A DNA stretch of 64,000 bases from Pseudomonas viridiflava (GTDB lineage: Bacteria > Pseudomonadota > Gammaproteobacteria > Pseudomonadales > Pseudomonadaceae): positions 310,001-374,000 of the forward strand of contig NZ_UWFN01000350.1 of NCBI RefSeq assembly GCF_900602065.1, read 5' to 3'. Both the position numbers and the translations under genes were made by a program. Shown here piece by piece: positions 34,645 to 43,221 of the stretch. Positions within the stretch are counted from its first letter, which is position 1. The number at the start of each line of letters is the position of its first letter. Under the pieces are notes generated by a model, which saw nothing but the letters and a program-made list of their open reading frames with translations, ran no database searches and was not told where the DNA came from.

Positions 34645-35988
34645 CTACTTCTGCTCGGCATGCGCCCAACGGTAATCAAGACGCGGCGCACGGATTTTGA
34701 TTTTCCGTTTGGTCTTGGTCAGTGTCGGTTCGAACACGGGTTCAGGGTCACGCAGGAAGGCGGTCATGACCGCGCTCAGGGCATAGAGGCCGGTGAATGC
34801 CCAGACCACGCCGGCCAGGCCGAAGCTGTCCTGGAAGGTGGCGACTACGGCAGGGCCAACCCAGGTCGACGCGCCTGCACCAAGGCTTAATACCGACAGG
34901 GCGGCCGCTTTGTTCTGCGGGGCGAGGGCGGGTGCCAGTGCCGAAAGCGGTACGAAGCAGGCCAGCGTCAGGCCGTAGAACGCACCGAAGATCGAGGCAA
35001 TCAGGAAGTCGTTCGGGAATGCCTGCGGCATGAAGAAGAACAGCGGCGTGCTGATCGTGCTGCCCACGGCACCCAGCCACAGGATGGTGTTGCGATAGCC
35101 GATCCGGGTACTGATGATGCTCGAAGCAAGGTTGCCGATGATGTTGAACACGAACACGATGGTCAGCAGTCGCAGCCATTCTTCAAGGCTGAAGCCCACG
35201 GTATGCATGAAGAACCCGGGCATGATGACCAGAAAGCCGAACATCGATGATGTGTTGATCACACGCACCAGACCTGCGAGCGACACCTTGGGCATTTCCC
35301 ACATGATGGTGATGTTCTTGGCCATCGACACCAGCGGTTTTTCGCCTTCGGGTGCCAGACGTTTCATGCCGTGTGCGTCGCGCATGCCCACCAGGCCAAT
35401 GACTCCGCCAACGACTACCAAGGCGAAAGACAACCAGAAAGTAGCCATGGCACCTATCAGCGGGATGCTGACGCTGGCGACCAGCGAGCCAAGGGTCGGC
35501 AACCCGGCTGCGTAAGCCACCCAGAACCAGCCGACGGCCATGCCCATTTTGCGCGATGGCGTTGCGGCGGCAATCCACACCAGAAACCCGTAAGCGAACA
35601 GCGGGTAACCGAAACCACGCAAACCGTAAGTGAGCAGGATCATCGAGTAGCTGAGCTTTTGCAGGCCGTAGATCAGGAATAGCACCTCGAAGGCGCTCCA
35701 GATCAGCAAGCCGATCATCATCACGCGCTTGGGACCCCAGATGTTCGAGAGCGCGCCGGCCAACCAGGAAGAGATACCGACGGTGACGCCGTAGACGGTA
35801 AAGACCATGGCGATTTCATCGGCAGGCATGCCGCGTTCGCTAAGGAAAGGGGAGAGATAACCCAATTCGACGCCATCGCCGATCATGAAAATCAAGAGGC
35901 CAACAAAGCCCCAGAACATGGGATAGGGGATGCCGGTTTTCTCGCAGAATCTGGCGAGTGCAGTGTTCGGAGTGGATTGATCGCTCAA
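34645..35988 (-). CDS. MFS carrier, RbtT/DalT/CsbX (polyol) type
   Basis: 447 residues, 12 predicted helices. The N-terminal GDGVELGYLSPFLSERG (about 37-53) and NIWGPKRVMMIGLL (about 82-95) fit the ribitol/D-arabinitol carrier subfamily of MFS. Lys/Arg-rich C-terminal tail. No polyol dehydrogenase or kinase is beside it, so substrate is inferred from subfamily only. Confidence 0.85.
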   Translation of the reverse strand: MSDQSTPNTALARFCEKTGIPYPMFWGFVGLLIFMIGDGVELGYLSPFLSERGMPADEIAMVFTVYGVTVGISSWLAGALSNIWGPKRVMMIGLLIWSAFEVLFLIYGLQKLSYSMILLTYGLRGFGYPLFAYGFLVWIAAATPSRKMGMAVGWFWVAYAAGLPTLGSLVASVSIPLIGAMATFWLSFALVVVGGVIGLVGMRDAHGMKRLAPEGEKPLVSMAKNITIMWEMPKVSLAGLVRVINTSSMFGFLVIMPGFFMHTVGFSLEEWLRLLTIVFVFNIIGNLASSIISTRIGYRNTILWLGAVGSTISTPLFFFMPQAFPNDFLIASIFGAFYGLTLACFVPLSALAPALAPQNKAAALSVLSLGAGASTWVGPAVVATFQDSFGLAGVVWAFTGLYALSAVMTAFLRDPEPVFEPTLTKTKRKIKIRAPRLDYRWAHAEQK

Positions 35989-36410
35989 TTTTCCGGTCCT
36001 TCTTTTAGGTACAGCACAGCGTTTGGTGACGCCGTATGAATGGCCTCAATGAGGTTGAAAGGCAGGGGTGGCCAGCACGCTGTGGGCAAAATGCGCGAAC
36101 ACAGTACGTGTGGACTTTTAGCTGATGCAGGATCGCCGCTATACGACTTCAATGACCCATGAATCTACGTTTTTTATAGATTTTCGAGCCCGTTTGCTTT
36201 TTGTTTATCCCATCTGAGGCCGATGATGGCAACCGCTCTAGCCGGGGCCACCTGTGGCGGGATGACGCACCATATCGCGCAACGCGCCCAGTTTCAGGGG
36301 GCGTAAGGCGTTACAAAAGATGTCGAAAAAAATGGCAAAAAAACTGCTGATGGCCAGATTGCTAGCAATCAACTGGCGGTATGACGGCATTTACGCCATT
36401 TGATGAGGGC
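35989..36410. other. Intergenic region without recognised gene
   Basis: 422 bp between the MFS gene and the next minus-strand gene, which ends at 36411. Contains poly-A runs near 36325 and 36337 and a TAGCAATC/GATTGCTA dyad near 36360. No gene supported; probably the MFS promoter region. Confidence 0.55.
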
Positions 36411-37175
36411 TCAGCCCAGTGGATTGAAACCTTCGCCCGCTGAGCAAAAGCGCTCCTCGATAGCCTGGCTGGCGTCGCTGCCATCTCTGTCCCGACGTTT
36501 GCCCCATTCGCGGCATTTTTCCCGGAAGTAAACTTTGGCGCCTTTGCGGCATTCGCGGTACTCGATGGAACCGCGTCGATAGTTTGCGCAGACGCTGCTG
36601 CCGTCGATTCGATTGTTATTGATCGCCCACTCGGCGGCGTAGGTGCGTTTGCCGTCCCACTGCCAGACCGTTGCGCGCTCAATGTTGAAAGCGGTGACGC
36701 GTTTGGTTCGAGCCGGGGGTTGTTGCTGTTCGCTTTTGTACTTTGCCATGTAGGAAGCACTCACCATGCCCTGTGCTTTTGTGTCTTCGGATGCGCGTGG
36801 GAATTGGCCGTAGCGGCAGGTGGCAACCGCTTCGTCGATGATGTTGTCGGGTTTTATGCAATCGGCCAGCGGCTTCGGACTGGCCAGGGCGTCACGTGTG
36901 TACATCGGTGGCACGGGATTCGAGCTGGCAGGCAGCGCAGGCGGCGGGTTGCGGTGGGCAGTGACTTGTTGAATAACGCTTTGCAGACGATCACTGAAAT
37001 GCATCAGCAGATAGCCAGCAGCAGCGATAAAAATCAACGGTACAAAGAGGCGGCGATAGAGGCGTGAAGGCCTGGAAGGGTGGCGTCTGTACGCCTTTGG
37101 CGCGTCATCAGCCGGAGCGCTCAGGTGCTCAAATGGATGGTATTTGTCCCGAGACTGGCTCTCGCTGGGCTCCAT
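36411..37175 (-). CDS. Hypothetical single-pass membrane protein, Cys-rich C-terminus
   Basis: 254 residues. A cytoplasmic basic N-terminus (about 1-43), one membrane helix (LFVPLIFIAAAGYLLMHF, about 44-61), then a periplasmic part with five cysteines (DCIKP, TCRYG, VCANY, ECRKG, KCREWG). YRRGSIEYRECRKGAKVYF looks like a compact fold with disulfides. I do not recognise the family. AAGGAAGAG precedes the ATG. Confidence 0.75.
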   Translation of the reverse strand: MEPSESQSRDKYHPFEHLSAPADDAPKAYRRHPSRPSRLYRRLFVPLIFIAAAGYLLMHFSDRLQSVIQQVTAHRNPPPALPASSNPVPPMYTRDALASPKPLADCIKPDNIIDEAVATCRYGQFPRASEDTKAQGMVSASYMAKYKSEQQQPPARTKRVTAFNIERATVWQWDGKRTYAAEWAINNNRIDGSSVCANYRRGSIEYRECRKGAKVYFREKCREWGKRRDRDGSDASQAIEERFCSAGEGFNPLG

Positions 37176-37279
37176 GCGCTCTTCCTTGATGTCGGCTGCG
37201 CATCCATTGCGCTTGGGTGAGGCGAGGGTAAACCGATTGAAACTGTTTCGCCAGCGTTACAGGTTTTGTGTTTAACCCC

Positions 37280-37351
37280 TGTAGGAGCTGCCGAAGGCTG
37301 CGATGGTGGTATGTCAGGATAAGCGCTTCGCAGCCTTCGGCAGCTCCTACA
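37280..37351. repeat. REP inverted pair, TGTAGGAGCTGCC type, unit 1
   Basis: Perfect arms TGTAGGAGCTGCCGAAGGCT and complement. First of two units in the 329-bp gap between the unknown membrane protein and the GMC gene. Confidence 0.9.
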
Positions 37352-37387
37352 AGGTAAAAGCGCTTACTTCCAGCTACACCGATTCCC

Positions 37388-37468
37388 TGTAGGAGCCATC
37401 GGAGGTTACGACGGTCGCGAAGCGGTATGTCAGACGGACCGCAATCGCAGCCTTCGGCAGCTCCTACA
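37388..37468. repeat. REP pair, unit 2, left arm decayed
   Basis: TGTAGGAGCCATCGGAGGTT on the left is a mutated arm; the right arm TCGCAGCCTTCGGCAGCTCC is intact. Head-to-head with unit 1, making a small REP cluster after the GMC-gene stop. Confidence 0.8.
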
Positions 37469-37504
37469 GAGGGTTGGCGATCCAGTGATGGATCGCCAGG
37501 TTTT

Positions 37505-39139
37505 TTAAACCTCTTTCAGCAACTCATCCGCAATCCGCAGGCTCAGTGCCGCGCCTGTCAGCGTTGGGTTAACGCTGGACGAGGACGCCATGACGCTGGT
37601 GCCTGCGATGAACAGGTTCGGGTGATCGTGGGTGCGGCAATCGCGGTCGACCACCGAATCCTTCGGATCGTCGCCCATGATGGTTGTGCCCATGATGTGC
37701 TGGCGGTTCTGGAAACCCACGTCGGTGCTGAGGATGTCGGCATCGAGCAGTTTGGCGAACTGTTTGAAGTCCTCCAGCGCCTTTTCCTTACCGGCATGCC
37801 AGTACTCCGGCACGCTGTAATAGATTTCCGGAACCGGCAGGCCAATGGCGTCGAACTTGGTCTTGCTTGGCGTGACGCGGTTTTCAGGCAGCGGCAAGGT
37901 TTCGAAGTCCACCGCCCAGTTCAGCGAGCGAGCCGATTGCAGGCGAATGCCCTCGTCCAGCTTGGAGCCGAGCACGCCTTTAGCGATCAGGTTTGAAGTG
38001 ATCTGCGAGGTCGGCACGGTGTTACGCACCTTGATCTTGTAGCTCGGATAATCCTTGCGGAACGCACCGTCGCGGCTGTTCAGATAAACCAGCAACTGTG
38101 TCGGACCTTCGCCCGGCCACATGTCTTCCTTGGTCATCACGTTCATGCTGATGCCGGTGTGGTCCATCAGGTTGCGGCCGACCTGGTCAGACGAGTTGGC
38201 GATACCGTTCGGGTATTTCTCCGATGTGGACATCAGCAGCAACTTCGGTGACTCGATGCCGTAAGCCGCGAGCACGAAGTACTTGGCCTTGAGCTGATGC
38301 TTGGACTTGTCAGGCTTCATGTACCAGATCGAGGTGATCTTGCCGCTATCGTCGGCCTCAATCTTGTACACCACCGAGTTGTCCATGACCTTGGCGCCAT
38401 GCTTCTCGGCTTCGTCGATGTGCATCGAGCCGTCGTACTTGGCGGCAATCGGGCACACCGGGTTGCAGTTGTTGTTGCCTGCACACGGTGGACGCTTGCC
38501 GTAAGGGCGAGTGGCGCGGCCGTTGGGTTCCAGAATCGGGTTGTAGCCGCCCTTGCTCAGTAGCTCGGACAGACGCTTGAACATGTAGCTCGGCTTGAGG
38601 CCTTCCATCGGGTAGGGAATGGAGCGGGGCGGGAATGCTTCGCCGCCCTGGCCGCTTTCATCCTGACCGTCGACGCCAGAGACGCCCAGCTCTGTTTCGG
38701 CGCGAGCGTAGAAGGGTTCCAGCTCGTCGTAGCTGATCGGCCAGTCGCGACCACGCCCGTACAGGGACTTGAGGCGGAAGTCGTTGGGCAACATGCGCCA
38801 CAGCGACGAACCGAAGTGCCAGGTAGTACCGCCCACTACGCGCAGGTACGACGTGTTGTATTTTACCGGCCCGACTTGCTGCAGATAGTCGCCATAAGTG
38901 GACGGCGCGTGCGGCAGGCTTGGGTATGGCGAGCCAGCGCCTTGCAGCTTGGCGTTGGCCAACGACAGTTTGATCGGCGCGTTGCGGAAGGTTTCAACGA
39001 TATCGCGTCGGTTAACCCGTGGGCCCGCTTCCAGCACGATCACTGATTTATTGGCTTTGGCCAGTTCGCTGGCGATCAGGCCGCCCATTACGCCGGAGCC
39101 GATGATCACCACATCGGCGTCGAAATCACCGCTGCTCAT
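37505..39139 (-). CDS. GMC-family FAD sugar/alcohol dehydrogenase, large subunit
   Basis: 544 residues from MSSGDFDADVVIIGSGVMGG; the FAD dinucleotide loop GSGVMGGLIASELAK is at about 13-27. C-terminal GMC features include HIMGTTIMGDDPKDSVVDRD and PNLFIAGTSVMASSSSVNP. Three-subunit membrane dehydrogenases (sorbitol, gluconate, 2-ketogluconate types) have this subunit oxidise the sugar in the periplasm, exported by hitch-hiking on the Tat small subunit. Exact substrate cannot be assigned. It overlaps the small-subunit gene by 4 bp. Confidence 0.9.
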   Translation of the reverse strand: MSSGDFDADVVIIGSGVMGGLIASELAKANKSVIVLEAGPRVNRRDIVETFRNAPIKLSLANAKLQGAGSPYPSLPHAPSTYGDYLQQVGPVKYNTSYLRVVGGTTWHFGSSLWRMLPNDFRLKSLYGRGRDWPISYDELEPFYARAETELGVSGVDGQDESGQGGEAFPPRSIPYPMEGLKPSYMFKRLSELLSKGGYNPILEPNGRATRPYGKRPPCAGNNNCNPVCPIAAKYDGSMHIDEAEKHGAKVMDNSVVYKIEADDSGKITSIWYMKPDKSKHQLKAKYFVLAAYGIESPKLLLMSTSEKYPNGIANSSDQVGRNLMDHTGISMNVMTKEDMWPGEGPTQLLVYLNSRDGAFRKDYPSYKIKVRNTVPTSQITSNLIAKGVLGSKLDEGIRLQSARSLNWAVDFETLPLPENRVTPSKTKFDAIGLPVPEIYYSVPEYWHAGKEKALEDFKQFAKLLDADILSTDVGFQNRQHIMGTTIMGDDPKDSVVDRDCRTHDHPNLFIAGTSVMASSSSVNPTLTGAALSLRIADELLKEV

Positions 39140-39690
39140 ATTCTGGAATCCTTGGTATCTGCTGGCTTGGGACCCCATGTAGCCGGGCCGCTGCCGTATG
39201 TTGGGACGATGAGGGTGCCGTGGGTCGGGAGGTACATCATCGCTTCGGAGAAGGCGACGAGTTCCGCGTCGGCTGCTTCGCCGACAATGCCCAGGTACCA
39301 GGCGGCAATGATGCTGGTCGCGGTCGCCTTGAGGGACGCGTCAGGGTTGGCCAGCTTCAGGTACTCATCGACATGCTTGAGGTTGTTGTCGGCAATCAGT
39401 TGCTTCAAAGCAGCAGCGTTTCCGGCGAAGTTCGGCGCGCGTTTGGCCAATGCCGTGTAGTAACGCGCAGCCAATACCGGATTGACCGGACGGCTGACCA
39501 GAAACTGCGACAGCGCGATAAAGTCAGCGGTCGACTGATCAGCGGCCAGGACTGATTGCCACGGCAGCATGCCACCCACCAGGCCCATCAGGCCCAGTGC
39601 AACGGAGCCGCGCAGCAGGTTGCGGCGAGAGAAACCGGTTGGTGATTCAGCTTGAGTCGGTGCTTGCTTGTGATTCATTGAGTTATCCAT
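39136..39690 (-). CDS. Sugar dehydrogenase small subunit, Tat-exported
   Basis: 184 residues. The twin-arginine motif SRRNLL is at residues 21-26, followed by a hydrophobic core to about 50. The mature part (DFIALSQFLVSRPVNPVLAA) fits the FAD-sorbitol-dehydrogenase small-subunit family rather than the gluconate-2-dehydrogenase subunit-3 family. AGGGGG lies about 9 bp before the ATG, inside the cytochrome gene end. Second of three genes in the operon. Confidence 0.88.
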   Translation of the reverse strand: MDNSMNHKQAPTQAESPTGFSRRNLLRGSVALGLMGLVGGMLPWQSVLAADQSTADFIALSQFLVSRPVNPVLAARYYTALAKRAPNFAGNAAALKQLIADNNLKHVDEYLKLANPDASLKATATSIIAAWYLGIVGEAADAELVAFSEAMMYLPTHGTLIVPTYGSGPATWGPKPADTKDSRI

Positions 39691-39693
39691 TGC

Positions 39694-41091
39694 TCAGGCC
39701 CCCTTGCGGCGGCGTGCGATCAGCCACACCACGAGGCCGATCAGCAGAACCACGAGGATGATTGCCGGAATCGTGAACCTGGCCAGTGTCGCCAGCGGAG
39801 CCGTTGGGCCGCCTGCGCGAGTTTGGGCGACGTCGGCGGCGGTGACTTTCTCGGCCGCGTTGCCGTAGTGCGACAGCACATAGTTGCTGACGTCGGCGAT
39901 CTGCTGGTCGGTCAGGCGGTCAGTGAAGAATGCGTCAGGACCAAAGCCCGGCATGTCCACAGCCACACCATCGACGGTGCGATGCACGCCGTAGACGATG
40001 GTCGCGATCAGGTTGTCCGCACGGCTGGTGGCCGTGTTGTTGAACAGCGACGGATATTCTTTGTTGCCCTGGCCATTTGCCTGGTGGCAGTTGGCGCAAG
40101 TGCCACTGAAAACATGCCAGCCCGGATTGTCTTCCGGCTTGCCGCCACGCAGGGTCAGCTCATCAGTCGAAGCCTGGCCAAATTCGTGGCGTGCCTTGGT
40201 TTCGCCCGATTTGACTGGCTGGGTTTGCTGCAGATACGCAGCAATAGCCTTCAGGTCTGTATCCGGCAGGTATTGCAGGCTGTGCTCGACCGCTTCAGCC
40301 ATCGGACCTGCCGCTTGTGCTTTACCTTCCACGTGACCGGTGCGCAGGTAAGCGACGATTTCATCGCTGGACCAGGCGCCAATACCGCTGACTTTGTCGG
40401 AGCTGATGTTGGGCGCATACCAAGGCCCCAACGCACCGCCGCCCAGTGGTTTGCTGTTGTCAGCAGCCATCAGGAAGTTACGCGGGGTGTGGCAGGTATC
40501 GCAGTGGGCCAGAGCGTTGACCAGGTAATCACCGCGGTTCACCTCTGCGATTTTGCTGGCGTCCGGCGTGAAACGAGTGGTGTCGTGGAACAGCAGGTTC
40601 CAGCCAATCATCGATGCGCGAATGTTGAACGGGAATGCCAGTTCAGTTTTCGGCGATGGCGTTTCTACGGCCGGGACCTCGTGCATGAAGTAGTCGTAGA
40701 GCGCCGCGATATCGCTGTCGGTGATTTTCGAATACGAGGTGTACGGCATCGCGGGGTACAAGTGCGTGCCATCGGGTGTCACGCCGTCGCGCACCGCTCG
40801 AGCAAATTGCTCTTGGGTGTAGTTACCGATACCGGCGGTTTTCGACGGGGTGATGTTGGTCGAATAAATCACACCCATTGGCGAGTTGAGCGGGTAGCCA
40901 CCCGCGAAGGGTTTGCCGCCAGGCGTGGTGTGACACGCAACGCAGTCCGACGCAATTGCCAGACGTTTACCGGCCGACGCATTGGCCTCCAGCTCTTCGC
41001 CATTGGCGGAGCCCGCCAGGCAAAACATCAGCGTCATCAGGCCCAGACAGGCACCCCTGATCCGCTGTCTTTCTCGAATAAAACAAGACAT
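39694..41091 (-). CDS. Triheme cytochrome c subunit of sugar dehydrogenase
   Basis: 465 residues from MSCFIRERQR. A signal sequence (about 1-31) is followed by three CxxCH hemes: CVACH 50-54, CDTCH 197-201, CANCH 332-336. A C-terminal helix (about 440-460) anchors it in the inner membrane, facing the periplasm. It takes electrons from the flavoprotein to ubiquinone. AAGGTA is about 9 bp before the ATG; an upstream TTG is less likely. Confidence 0.92.
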   Translation of the reverse strand: MSCFIRERQRIRGACLGLMTLMFCLAGSANGEELEANASAGKRLAIASDCVACHTTPGGKPFAGGYPLNSPMGVIYSTNITPSKTAGIGNYTQEQFARAVRDGVTPDGTHLYPAMPYTSYSKITDSDIAALYDYFMHEVPAVETPSPKTELAFPFNIRASMIGWNLLFHDTTRFTPDASKIAEVNRGDYLVNALAHCDTCHTPRNFLMAADNSKPLGGGALGPWYAPNISSDKVSGIGAWSSDEIVAYLRTGHVEGKAQAAGPMAEAVEHSLQYLPDTDLKAIAAYLQQTQPVKSGETKARHEFGQASTDELTLRGGKPEDNPGWHVFSGTCANCHQANGQGNKEYPSLFNNTATSRADNLIATIVYGVHRTVDGVAVDMPGFGPDAFFTDRLTDQQIADVSNYVLSHYGNAAEKVTAADVAQTRAGGPTAPLATLARFTIPAIILVVLLIGLVVWLIARRRKGA

Positions 41092-41668
41092 GTATTTGTC
41101 TACCTTAGGCAACTGCAGCCGTGGCTTTTTCAGGTTCGGAGGCTAGTGGTGCGCTTGGTCGGAAACGACGCTCACGGAAGGCGTCAATTCAGCGCTAGCG
41201 ACAAGTTGTCGCACAAAAACGAGGGGAATGTTTCACGATCAGTAACATCTTGCAACATCCAAAAAGGCAAAGTGCCATGCTATTTTTGAATCGTCGAAGG
41301 CTCTAGATCGGGTATCTCGCCTACAGGCCCCGGCCCGTATGGGCTAGATGTACGACAACTGTATGACTTTGGAGGGGAGGGCTTTGGAACGTTTGTGCTG
41401 TTTTTTGGTGAGGGGGATGTAAATCGAGAGATCAGCAACTGCAAACAGGGCTGATGGAAGAAATGAAGAAGGACAAGACTGACAAGGTTGGATGAAAGGT
41501 CATGCGCTTGAGAAAGGTATTTTCGGACGATGCACGAGACCTGTTGCGCATACGATTAGTCCCTTTGAAGTCTCCCTTGAAGAGCACGAAAATGAGCCCT
41601 GAAAACTCCTCCATCGACACCAACTGGATTGAGTTTTTTTGAACGCGCCGAGATTCATTGCTCTGGTA
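41092..41668. other. Long AT-richer intergenic region with a possible 46-codon frame
   Basis: About 580 bp with lower GC than the flanks. A frame from ATG 41502 to TGA 41642 reads MRLRKVFSDDARDLLRIRLV and ends WIEFF; AAAGG lies close upstream, but spacing is short. I would not call it a gene without conservation. The rest holds the promoter of the dehydrogenase operon. Confidence 0.35.
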
Positions 41669-41746
41669 CCGACTTTAGCCGGGAAGGACGTATATCGGAC
41701 GACACAGACGCTGCGTCTACACTGGTCTCTTCCCGGCTAAAGTCGG
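41669..41746. repeat. Isolated 18-bp inverted repeat
   Basis: CCGACTTTAGCCGGGAAG at 41669-41686 and its exact complement at 41729-41746, enclosing 42 bp. Core and ends differ from the GTGGGAGC/TGTAGGAGC REP families elsewhere in the window. Confidence 0.85.
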
Positions 41747-41785
41747 CCCCACCAGGCTAGCCAAGGCTTTACATATGCATAGCAC

Positions 41786-41881
41786 CTGTAGGAGCCGAGC
41801 TTGCTCGCGATGGAGGGTTTGCAGGCAACACATATGCGGCGGATGTACGGGCCTCATCGCGAGCAAGCTGCGCTCCTACAG
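41786..41881. repeat. REP inverted pair, CTGTAGGAGCCGAGCTTGC type
   Basis: CTGTAGGAGCCGAGCTTGCT and nearly exact complement at the right (one mismatch), about 96 bp overall. Intergenic, after the amidohydrolase stop. Confidence 0.88.
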
Positions 41882-41918
41882 AGTCTTGCGGTTGCACATG
41901 GTTTGCGCCACTCCCAGA

Positions 41919-41950
41919 AACAACAAAGCCCGCACAAGGCGGGCTCTGAG
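41919..41950 (-). terminator. Terminator after amidohydrolase gene
   Basis: On the minus strand AGCCCGCCTTGTGCGGGCTT followed by TGTTGTTT, about 12 bp past the stop codon. The 27-bp core AACAACAAAG-CCCGCACAAGG-CGGGCT is identical to the one after tRNA-Arg at 54540. Confidence 0.85.
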
Positions 41951-41961
41951 GCACTTCAGCG

Positions 41962-43221
41962 TTACACCAAGGTGTTTTTCTTGATGCTGCCTTCCTGAAT
42001 GATCATCGCCAGGTTTTCCCCTTGGCCCACCAGACACTCGATGGATTCCAGCGGGTTGCCGTCGACCACCAGCAGGTCGGCGATAGCGCCTTCGGCGATG
42101 CAGCCCAATTGACCCTCGCGTTGCAGGATTTTGGCCGCGACGGTGGTGGCGCTTCGCAGGGCGGCGAGGTTGCCCAATACTTCGGCGCGGATCTGCAACT
42201 CATGGCTTTGGTACTGATGCATGTCGCCCAGCAAGTCTGAGCCGTAACCCATTTCCACGCCCGCTTCGGCGAATAGCTTGAGCGCGTTACGACCGGCCAG
42301 CCGGACGTCTTCAATCTTGGCCACCGAATCAGGCGGCAGACCGGCTTCGGCGCCGTGTTTGGCGAGCATTTCGTAGGTGACTTGGGTCGGTACAGCGAAC
42401 GCGCCTTTTTCAGCCATCAGTTTTGCAGTGTCGGCGTCGACCAGATTGCCGTGCTCGATGGTGCGCACGCCGCACTCGATAGCGCGACGAATCGCGCGGG
42501 CGGTATACGCGTGAGCCATCACATAGGTATTGGCAGCTTCGGCTTCATCGACGATGGCGCGGATTTCCGCTTCGCTGTACTGCGTGTTGGCAATCGGGTC
42601 TGTCGGTGAAGACACGCCGCCCGAGGCCATGATCTTGATCTGGTTGGCGCCTTGTTGCAGTTCTTCACGCACGGCCAGACGCACGTTGTCGACGCCGTCC
42701 ACGACGCGGGCGATAGCGCCAGCGCGGAAGCAGCACGAACACGGTTCGCTCAGTAGGAGCTCGCCACGTGCGCGCATGTCGCCGTGACCACCGGTTTGGG
42801 ACAGCGCTTTACCGGCTGCAAAAATACGCGGCCCCGGCACGAGGCCCAGCGCGATAGAGCGAGCCAGCGCCCAGTCCGCACCGCCCGCGTCACGCACGGT
42901 GGTGAAACCACGATTGAGCATCGCCTCAAGAATCGGCAAGGCGCGGTACATGATGATCGCGTTGGGTTGCAGCGCATTCATGCCCAGATTGGCGTTGGAG
43001 GCCAGCACGTGAACGTGGCAGTCGATCAGGCCGGGCATCAGCGTGCGGCCATCCAGATCGATCACCTGGGCATCGGTTTCTGCTGCATCACCTTGCGGGC
43101 GAACCGCGCTGATGCGTCCACCCTCGATCACAACTTCCAGACCGCCCAGCAACTCGCCTTTATTCAGGTCGAGCAATTGGCCGTTGCGCAGAATCAGGCG
43201 TGTCGTTTTTTCAGTACTCAT
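41962..43221 (-). CDS. Amidohydrolase family metal-dependent hydrolase
   Basis: 419 residues from MSTEKTTRL; longer upstream starts overlap the carrier gene. PGLIDCHVHV (about 66-75) is the first metal-binding site; AHAYTARA and EHGNLVD supply later histidines, and YGSDLLGD the catalytic Asp. This layout is of the imidazolonepropionase/prolidase-like amidohydrolase group; substrate unknown. The ATG overlaps the MHS-carrier stop (4 bp), so the two are coupled and the carrier probably imports the substrate. Confidence 0.9.
   Translation of the reverse strand: MSTEKTTRLILRNGQLLDLNKGELLGGLEVVIEGGRISAVRPQGDAAETDAQVIDLDGRTLMPGLIDCHVHVLASNANLGMNALQPNAIIMYRALPILEAMLNRGFTTVRDAGGADWALARSIALGLVPGPRIFAAGKALSQTGGHGDMRARGELLLSEPCSCCFRAGAIARVVDGVDNVRLAVREELQQGANQIKIMASGGVSSPTDPIANTQYSEAEIRAIVDEAEAANTYVMAHAYTARAIRRAIECGVRTIEHGNLVDADTAKLMAEKGAFAVPTQVTYEMLAKHGAEAGLPPDSVAKIEDVRLAGRNALKLFAEAGVEMGYGSDLLGDMHQYQSHELQIRAEVLGNLAALRSATTVAAKILQREGQLGCIAEGAIADLLVVDGNPLESIECLVGQGENLAMIIQEGSIKKNTLV

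Noticed and set aside
39823..41289. 488-codon plus-strand frame opposite the cytochrome c gene
   Set aside because: Antisense to a triheme cytochrome with all CxxCH motifs; no independent features.
41432..41623. 63-codon minus-strand frame in the AT-richer gap
   Set aside because: No ribosome site and overlaps the opposite 46-codon frame; neither is convincing.
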